Positions 23,040 through 27,463 of a stretch of DNA of 27,463 bases are shown here, piece by piece. The DNA lies in contig JALNYR010000012.1 in assembly GCA_023229725.1 (NCBI GenBank), positions 1 through 27,463 of the forward strand, given 5' to 3'. How positions within the stretch are numbered: position 1 is the stretch's first letter; each line of letters begins with the position of its first letter. Under the pieces are notes generated by a model. It did not search any database and was not told the origin of the DNA. It saw only the letters and a list, made by a program, of their open reading frames with translations. The position numbers and the translations under genes were made by a program. This DNA comes from Dehalococcoidia bacterium (GTDB lineage Bacteria; Chloroflexota; Dehalococcoidia; GIF9; AB-539-J10).

Positions 23040-23435
23040 CTACTCTACCTTCGGCTGGACCTTCTTCGTGGGAATATCGATGCCCACCACGCGGATGTTG
23101 ATTTCCTTGGCAATGAGTCCGGTGAACTCGAGCAGTCGCGCGGCGACCTTCTTCCGGGCCTCGTTGATGATGTTCGGAATGCTGTAGCCGTAGAGGACGT
23201 TGATCTGGAGGTCGACGATGCACTCTCGTTTGCCGACTTCGACGGACACGCCGGAGCGAGCCTTCTCCGCGGCGTCCGAGAATGCACCGGCGATAGCCCG
23301 ACGCACCGCGCTGCGGCCGAGGCTGCCGACGCCTTCCACTTCCTGTGCGGCCAGACCGGCAATCGAGGCGACCACTTCGTCGCCGATAATGGTCTCACCG
23401 ACGAAGCCATGCTCGTTCCTCTTGTCTTCGGTCAT
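23040..23435 (-). CDS. Asp23/Gls24-family envelope stress protein
   Basis: This 131-aa cytoplasmic protein matches Asp23/Gls24. It begins GETIIGDEVVASIAGLAAQEVEGVGSLG, the conserved opening of the family, and continues with VSVEVGKRECIVDLQINVLYGYSIPNIINEARKKV and FTGLIAKEINIRVVGIDI. Members assemble at the membrane through AmaP and are linked to cell-envelope homeostasis and alkaline stress. The start at 23435 has GGAGG seven bases upstream and begins right at the domain; a longer frame to 23657 spans the promoter and is rejected. It leads the operon with AmaP and DUF2273. A strong promoter lies about 190 bp upstream, so the leader is unusually long and could carry regulation. Confidence 0.9.
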   Translation of the reverse strand: MTEDKRNEHGFVGETIIGDEVVASIAGLAAQEVEGVGSLGRSAVRRAIAGAFSDAAEKARSGVSVEVGKRECIVDLQINVLYGYSIPNIINEARKKVAARLLEFTGLIAKEINIRVVGIDIPTKKVQPKVE

Positions 23436-23628
23436 GCGCTCGCCTCCTTCTCCTTGTGCGATTCCGACCGGCGCAACTGGCCCCGAACCATCACGGCGTG
23501 TTCTCTCGGGCGCGGCGTGCGTCGCAAGAACCCCGCGCTCAGCTTTCACCACACGTGCGGGCACTAGCCCGACAGGCTCGTCGCAAGGGCGCAGGAGAGG
23601 GACACTCAGCTGCGCGTGTATATACGTC

Positions 23629-23657
23629 AGTGTAGTGTGACTCCTGTGTGGTGTCAA
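23629..23657 (-). promoter_or_regulatory. Sigma-70 promoter of the Asp23 operon
   Basis: On the minus strand TTGACA (23657-23652) and TACACT (23634-23629) have a 17-bp spacer. The predicted start near 23622 leaves a leader of about 187 nt, in which I see no recognisable riboswitch. Confidence 0.65.
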
Positions 23658-23684
23658 GGCAACTGAAGGGGGTGGACGAAGGGG

Positions 23685-24368
23685 CTAGCCGAAGCTGCGC
23701 AGGCGCCCGACGGACGCCCTGGCCTGCAGTTCCCGCAGCGCATCGCGGCCGATCCAGCGGGCTGTGGGGGAAGCGGAGGCGGACAGGCGCGACGCGAGGT
23801 CGCAGGCCGACGCGTTCAGCGTGGCGTTCCGGGCGCCGATTTCACGGAGGGCCCAGTTCACACCCTTTTTCACGTAGTTGCGCTCGTCGGTCGACTCACG
23901 CTCGATGGCTGCGAGGAATCTCACGAAGGCGGCGTCCACGGCCGTGCGCTCCGTTGAAGCAAGGCGCGCCATGATGACGAAGCCGGCGCGCTTCACGAAC
24001 TCCTCCGCTCTTGTGCTCCACTCGTGTGCCTTGCGCTCCGCGCAGTGCGTGCGGGCGAACAGGTTCATGACGCACTGGTCACAGACGTCCCATGAATCGA
24101 ACGCCGTCACCCAGGCTTCCATCTGCTCCTCCGTGACCGTGACAGGGCTGTCAACGAGAGAGGCGAGTATGCGTGCGTCGTGGATTCCCGTGCCCCAGAG
24201 AGCGAGCGCAAGCTCGTGGTCGCGGCCGATTGCCTTTGCCAGGGCGCGGAGTTGCGGCATCGAGACGCCGAGAGCGTGGTCGGTAGCGATGCCGTACCTC
24301 GACATCCCCTCAAGCGCCCCCGGGTTGGCGAGGACTCTCAGTCGCTCGACGATGCCTTCAGCATCCAT
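23685..24368 (-). CDS. AlkD-like DNA alkylation repair protein
   Basis: This 227-aa all-helical, HEAT-repeat-like protein resembles the AlkC/AlkD DNA glycosylases that remove N3- and N7-alkylated purines. The family's SWDVCDQC motif is present: Trp93 and Asp97 fit the catalytic W-x3-D pair, and Trp172 in VKKGVNWALREIG fits the third aromatic residue. The opening (SRYGIATDHALGVSMPQLRALAK) is also typical. The ATG begins one base after the MFS transporter stop, so the pair is translationally coupled and AlkD has no own ribosome site. No other repair gene lies nearby. Confidence 0.88.
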   Translation of the reverse strand: MDAEGIVERLRVLANPGALEGMSRYGIATDHALGVSMPQLRALAKAIGRDHELALALWGTGIHDARILASLVDSPVTVTEEQMEAWVTAFDSWDVCDQCVMNLFARTHCAERKAHEWSTRAEEFVKRAGFVIMARLASTERTAVDAAFVRFLAAIERESTDERNYVKKGVNWALREIGARNATLNASACDLASRLSASASPTARWIGRDALRELQARASVGRLRSFG

Positions 24369-24369
24369 G

Positions 24370-25725
24370 TCACAGCGTTCGCGGTGTACCGTTGCGGCGC
24401 ACTCGCAACAGCAACGCGCCGAGGAATCCCAGCGCGATGAGTGTACACGGCAGGAATATCGCCTTCTGGAATGCCTCGACAGGGTAGAGGCGGATGTCGC
24501 CCATCATCTCACCCTGCCAGTTGAGGTCCAGCACGTACCCGAACAGAGGCTGCATGACGGCGGCGCCGGCGAACGCTCCCATGTTGATGAAGCCGGAACC
24601 CATGCCGCGCACCTCAGGCGATACGAGGTCGCGCACCGTGGCGTATGTCACCGGCATGGCCCCGATGTTGAAGCCGATGAGGAACGAGATGGGCCAAAGC
24701 GCGACGAGGGGGGGCTTCCCACCGTTCCAGAAGGCGATCAGCAGGTAGCAGATGAGGGAGATGGTGGTCGCCAGGATGACGGGGATGCGCCTGCTGTGTA
24801 TGTAGTCCGACATGAACCCGAGCGCGGACGTGCCCAGGATGGCGCCGACCGCCGACACAAGTGCGAAGTTGGATGCGTAATCACGAGTGAGTCCGTAGGT
24901 CTGCATCAGGTACACGACGAGCCAGTTCAGGAAGAAGGTCGCGTAGGCGCCGTAGGTACCCAGGGCCACGAGGAACACGGGCCACAGCTTCGTGTTGCCG
25001 CAGACAGTGACGAGACGCTGTCTCAAGGTCAGATGCGAGGCGGCCTCCGCGGCAGCCGGCGTTGCCTCGTTCTCAAGCTCGGCTATCGATGGGAGTCCCA
25101 CCTTCTCGGGGCCATCCCTTACAACGAACCAGGTGAGGGCCGCGACACCGAGGCTCACTGCGGCTGCGGTGACGAAGGACATCCGCCACCCGATGACGAT
25201 GATGAGCAGGGCGAGCGGCGTGGCTGCGACAAGCTGCCCGCTGTTGTTGATGGCGCCGGCGAGGCCGGTGACCGTGGCCACCTCGCGTGAGCGGAACCAA
25301 TTCATGATGACCTTCAATGCGCTGAGCCAGGCGAACGAGGCGCCGAAGCTCACGAGGAGACGGCCGACGTAGAGCACGCCGAAGGAGGGCGCCAGTGCCA
25401 TGATGACGCTCCCGGCGGTCGTTATCAGCAGGCAGAAGGTAATGGTCTTGCGCGGGCCGAGCGTGTCGGCGACCGTGCCGGACGGCAGCTGCATGGCGGC
25501 GTAGACGTAGTAGTAGATGGCGCCGAGGCTGCCGAACGCCGACGCCGTTAGACCGAAGTCGGCCATGAGGCGGTCGGCCATCGGCCCCAGCGCAGCTCTG
25601 TGGAAGAGACCGACGGAGTGTCCCAGCACCGCGACAAACCAGATGCGCCACCGCTGGCGGTAGGCCGCGGCGATTGCGTCGTTCCATCCTGCGGTGACTG
25701 TGGCCTGCAACTTGTCTCGAGTCAT
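24370..25725 (-). CDS. Major facilitator superfamily transporter
   Basis: This 451-aa polytopic protein has twelve predicted transmembrane helices in two bundles of six, split by a polar loop around residues 205-240. The MFS motif between helices 2 and 3 is SGTVADTLGPRKT (about residues 82-94), and the N-terminal RIWFVAVLGHSVGLFHRAALGPMADRL resembles the anion/sugar-acid cation symporter branch. The second-half signature reads GFMSDYIHSRRIPV. The substrate is not identifiable. No Shine-Dalgarno sequence precedes 25725. It is transcribed with the AlkD-like gene, and divergently from a KduD-like sugar-acid dehydrogenase across a 377-bp gap, so a sugar-acid substrate is possible but unproven. 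Confidence 0.88.
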   Translation of the reverse strand: MTRDKLQATVTAGWNDAIAAAYRQRWRIWFVAVLGHSVGLFHRAALGPMADRLMADFGLTASAFGSLGAIYYYVYAAMQLPSGTVADTLGPRKTITFCLLITTAGSVIMALAPSFGVLYVGRLLVSFGASFAWLSALKVIMNWFRSREVATVTGLAGAINNSGQLVAATPLALLIIVIGWRMSFVTAAAVSLGVAALTWFVVRDGPEKVGLPSIAELENEATPAAAEAASHLTLRQRLVTVCGNTKLWPVFLVALGTYGAYATFFLNWLVVYLMQTYGLTRDYASNFALVSAVGAILGTSALGFMSDYIHSRRIPVILATTISLICYLLIAFWNGGKPPLVALWPISFLIGFNIGAMPVTYATVRDLVSPEVRGMGSGFINMGAFAGAAVMQPLFGYVLDLNWQGEMMGDIRLYPVEAFQKAIFLPCTLIALGFLGALLLRVRRNGTPRTL

Positions 25726-25975
25726 GTCACGTCTTCAGTGCGTTCGCCGTGATGCCGCATCTTCTTTCGGAGCCGGTTGCCCGTGTCTCAGCGTCTCCGC
25801 CGCGCCGCATGCAAGCCGGAGCGCTCGCAGTTGTTCTGATGCGGAAGTGGGAGAGGGCCCGGCGCGGCGCCCGAGGCCTGACGCGATATCCTTGAGTGAG
25901 GCGCGCCGCGGTCGACTCGCGTGGCGTGAGCCCGGCTGCTCGAGGAATCGTGGCAACCAACCGGCGGCGTATTGT

Positions 25976-26015
25976 ACGCCACATCTGTGCCCGATGGCCA
26001 ACTCACGTGTGGCGT
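25976..26015. promoter_or_regulatory. Inverted repeat, candidate operator upstream of the KduD-like gene
   Basis: ACGCCACA (25976-25983) and TGTGGCGT (26008-26015) are perfect inverted copies, 32 bp centre to centre (about three helical turns). The right copy overlaps the spacer of the adjacent promoter. A third GTGGCGT lies at 25921-25927. In the 377-bp gap 25726-26102 I see no gene; it holds these sites and the promoter. Confidence 0.45.
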
Positions 26016-26023
26016 CGGTGGTG

Positions 26024-26029
26024 TATAAT
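26024..26029 (+). promoter_or_regulatory. -10 element of the KduD-like gene
   Basis: TATAAT is a perfect -10, 74 bp upstream of the start codon. No good -35 is present at 16-18 bp, which suggests activator-dependent transcription. Confidence 0.55.
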
Positions 26030-26102
26030 CGCAAACAGCATTGCGGGAGACATGCCGGCTTCGGCGTGTGATGAAGCGAGTCAGCGGAAGGAGGCAGCCA
26101 CG

Positions 26103-26873
26103 ATGAAGATACTGGATAAATTCAGCCTGAAGGGGAAGGTTGCGCTCGTGACCGGTTCCAAGAGGGGACTTGGCATGGGCATGGCGCTCGGCCTTGCCGA
26201 AGCTGGAGCGGACATCATCGGTGTGAGTTCGTCACTTGAGGCGTCGGGAAGCGACCTCGAGAAGGCGGTCAAGGCGCTCGGCCGCAAGTGCAAGTGCTAT
26301 CAATGCGATTTCAGCGACCGGAAGGCGACCCACGCCTTCATCAAGCGCGTCAAGGCGGACTTCCCGGTCGTGGATATCCTCGTCTGCAATGCCGGCACCA
26401 TCGAGCGCAAGCCGGTGGCCGACCATTCGGACGAGCAGTGGGACCGCGTCATCGAAGTGAACTTGAGTTCTCACTTCGTCGTGGCCCGCGAGTTCGGACG
26501 GGACATGGTTGCGCGCGGGAACGGCAAGATCGTCTTCACGGCGTCGCTGCTGTCGTTCCAGGGTGGCATCAACGTCGTGTCGTACGCCGCCGCCAAGGGC
26601 GGCATCGCCCAGGTTACGAAGGCTCTCTCGAACGAATGGGCCGGCAAGGGCGTCAACGTGAACGCCATTGCGCCCGGATACATGTCCACGGACCTGACGA
26701 CCGCGCTTGAGAACGACCCGGTCCGCAGCCCAGCCATCACGGCGCGCATCCCGGCCGGTTGCTGGGGCACGCCGGCGGACCTGCAGGGTGCGGTGGTCTT
26801 CCTTGCCTCCGATGCCGCCAAGTATGTGCACGGTGTCGTTCTGCCGGTGGACGGCGGCTGGATGGGGCGCTAG
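26103..26873 (+). CDS. Short-chain dehydrogenase, KduD-like (2-dehydro-3-deoxy-gluconate 5-dehydrogenase type)
   Basis: This 256-aa classical SDR has the nucleotide motif TGSKRGLG (17-24), CNAG (95-98), the catalytic tetrad Asn120-Ser148-Tyr161-Lys165 (Y-A-A-A-K) and the PG motif IAPGYMSTD (189-197). The opening ILDKFSLKGKVALVTGSKRGLGMGMALGLAEAGADIIG and the end RIPAGCWGTPADLQGAVVFLAS are very close to KduD. KduD reduces 5-keto-4-deoxyuronate-derived sugar acids in pectin or uronate breakdown; the exact substrate here is uncertain, as many relatives act on other sugar acids. GGAAGGAGG precedes the ATG by 9 bases. No KduI, KdgK or KdgA gene is adjacent. The nearest candidate partner is the divergent MFS transporter. 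Confidence 0.85.
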   Translation: MKILDKFSLKGKVALVTGSKRGLGMGMALGLAEAGADIIGVSSSLEASGSDLEKAVKALGRKCKCYQCDFSDRKATHAFIKRVKADFPVVDILVCNAGTIERKPVADHSDEQWDRVIEVNLSSHFVVAREFGRDMVARGNGKIVFTASLLSFQGGINVVSYAAAKGGIAQVTKALSNEWAGKGVNVNAIAPGYMSTDLTTALENDPVRSPAITARIPAGCWGTPADLQGAVVFLASDAAKYVHGVVLPVDGGWMGR

Positions 26874-26909
26874 TCACGTAGGTTTCCCGGGAAGTCAGAG
26901 TTGATTGGG

Positions 26910-26941
26910 GCCGGGCGGCCGCCGGTGGGTGGCCACCCGGC
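26910..26941 (+). terminator. Terminator-like hairpin after the KduD-like gene
   Basis: GCCGGGCGGCC (26910-26920) pairs with GGCCACCCGGC (26931-26941) with one mismatch and a 10-nt loop, followed by TTCTGCGTT. Confidence 0.5.
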
Positions 26942-26978
26942 TTCTGCGTTGAGGACACGGCGTACGGGGGAGGTTCAT

Positions 26979-27443
26979 ATGATTGAGAAGATGGTGGGAC
27001 TTGTTCCGCTCGTCAGAAAACCGAAGTCATTCGGCCGGTCGGACACCTATACGCTCATCCTGACGGAAAGCAGAATGGTCTTCGCCCAGCTGACGAACGA
27101 CATGATGAAGACGGCGGCGGCGGAGGCCCAGCGCAAGGGCAAGGAGGAGGGGAAGGGTTTTCTCGCCCGCTGGGGAGACCAGTTGAAAGCGTGCACGGCG
27201 TTTGCCGACCGCTACTGGGAGATGGCGCCCGAGGCTGCACTCAGCGAGACGAAGGGAAACTTCGCGCTGCCGAACTCCTCGGTGCGGAAAATCAAGGTGG
27301 GTTCCAAGGGTGACGACGACGACGGGAACTACACCGAACTGAAGATTGAGGCTGCGACGGGCAAGTTCGAGTTCCGGGTTGACGGGGATGCGAGGTCGGT
27401 GAAGGAAACGCTCAAGGGTGTTCTCGGCGACCTTGTGAAGTAG
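26979..27443 (+). CDS. Uncharacterised small soluble protein
   Basis: I do not recognise this 154-aa protein. The start ATG at 26979 follows GGGGGAGG by 5 bases. The N-terminal half has a β-strand pattern (GLVPLVRKPKSFGRSDTYTLILTESRMVFAQLT) that resembles proteins handling cell-surface or lipid signals with a PH-like barrel. A charged amphipathic helix follows (MMKTAAAEAQRKGKEEGKGFLARWGDQL), then the segment LPNSSVRKIKVGSKG, an acidic DDDDG turn, and LKIEAATGKFEFRVDGDARSVKETLKGVLGDL. There is no signal peptide or membrane helix. A PH-like or bPH-like fold is only a guess. It lies 105 bp downstream of the KduD-like gene, past a hairpin, so it is probably a separate unit. Confidence 0.75.
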   Translation: MIEKMVGLVPLVRKPKSFGRSDTYTLILTESRMVFAQLTNDMMKTAAAEAQRKGKEEGKGFLARWGDQLKACTAFADRYWEMAPEAALSETKGNFALPNSSVRKIKVGSKGDDDDGNYTELKIEAATGKFEFRVDGDARSVKETLKGVLGDLVK

Positions 27444-27463
27444 CGGCTTCGCTGCCGCAGCGT

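Noticed and set aside
23878..25290. 470-codon plus-strand open frame
   Set aside because: Antisense to AlkD-like and MFS genes, with low-complexity composition and no motif.
25735..26034. 99-codon minus-strand frame in the MFS/KduD gap
   Set aside because: It spans the promoter and inverted repeats, has no ribosome site and an Arg/Ala-rich composition.
1..27463. tRNA, rRNA, CRISPR, insertion sequences, phage genes, replication origin
   Set aside because: I looked for cloverleaf, spaced-repeat and transposase signals and saw none; short RNAs could be missed by eye.

Overview
The window is high-GC bacterial chromosome, densely packed with about 28 protein genes. I see no rRNA, tRNA, CRISPR array, transposase or phage gene. 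The gene mix suggests an uncultured member of the Chloroflexota (Dehalococcoidia or Anaerolineae-like). It includes an ECF sigma factor followed by an anti-sigma-like N-terminal domain fused to a Thr/Pro linker and a DUF4382 domain, an Asp23/AmaP/DUF2273 set, an EFR1-type flavodoxin-ferredoxin, a class II fructose bisphosphatase and cobalamin-binding sensors. This taxonomic call is inference from gene content, not from a marker gene.

Layout. 1-5049 (minus): a polytopic GT-C-like membrane protein cut by the left edge, a DegT/DnrJ-type aminotransferase homologue that lacks the PLP lysine, and a CrtI/phytoene-desaturase-like flavoprotein. 5182-6456 (plus): an arsenic operon, arsR-arsM, with a good promoter and a palindromic operator. 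6551-7214 (minus): an XRE regulator with a DUF2178-like membrane protein. 7553-9568 (minus): an EFR1 flavodoxin-ferredoxin and a polysaccharide deacetylase. 9771-10862 (plus): glycerol dehydrogenase. 10930-13356 (minus): glpX and a GT4 glycosyltransferase. 13548-14730 (plus): a near-consensus promoter, a TPP riboswitch and an orphan AIR-synthase-like (PurM/HypE/ThiL superfamily) gene. 14917-15435 (plus): a C-GCAxxG-C-C protein. 15498-17213 (minus): a cobalamin-binding protein carrying the CarH-type W-x9-EH motif, followed by a diguanylate cyclase. 17457-20063 (minus): ECF sigma factor, membrane anti-sigma/DUF4382 fusion, DUF4382 lipoprotein. 20282-25725 (minus): phosphotriesterase-family hydrolase, cyclophilin lipoprotein, Asp23/AmaP/DUF2273 module, AlkD-like glycosylase and MFS transporter. 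26103-27443 (plus): KduD-like dehydrogenase and a small unknown protein.

The genes form several short, independent operons rather than one pathway. Recurring themes are envelope and surface polysaccharide (GT-C, DegT, deacetylase, GT4, DUF4382 proteins, Asp23 module), signalling (B12 sensor with c-di-GMP synthase, ECF sigma factor, XRE), and stress or detoxification (ArsR/ArsM, AlkD). The most unusual items are the riboswitch-controlled AIR-synthase-like gene, the probable B12/light sensor coupled to a diguanylate cyclase, the sigma/anti-sigma-DUF4382 system, and the lysine-less DegT homologue.

Functional calls rest on motifs read by eye. Nothing was searched against a database.
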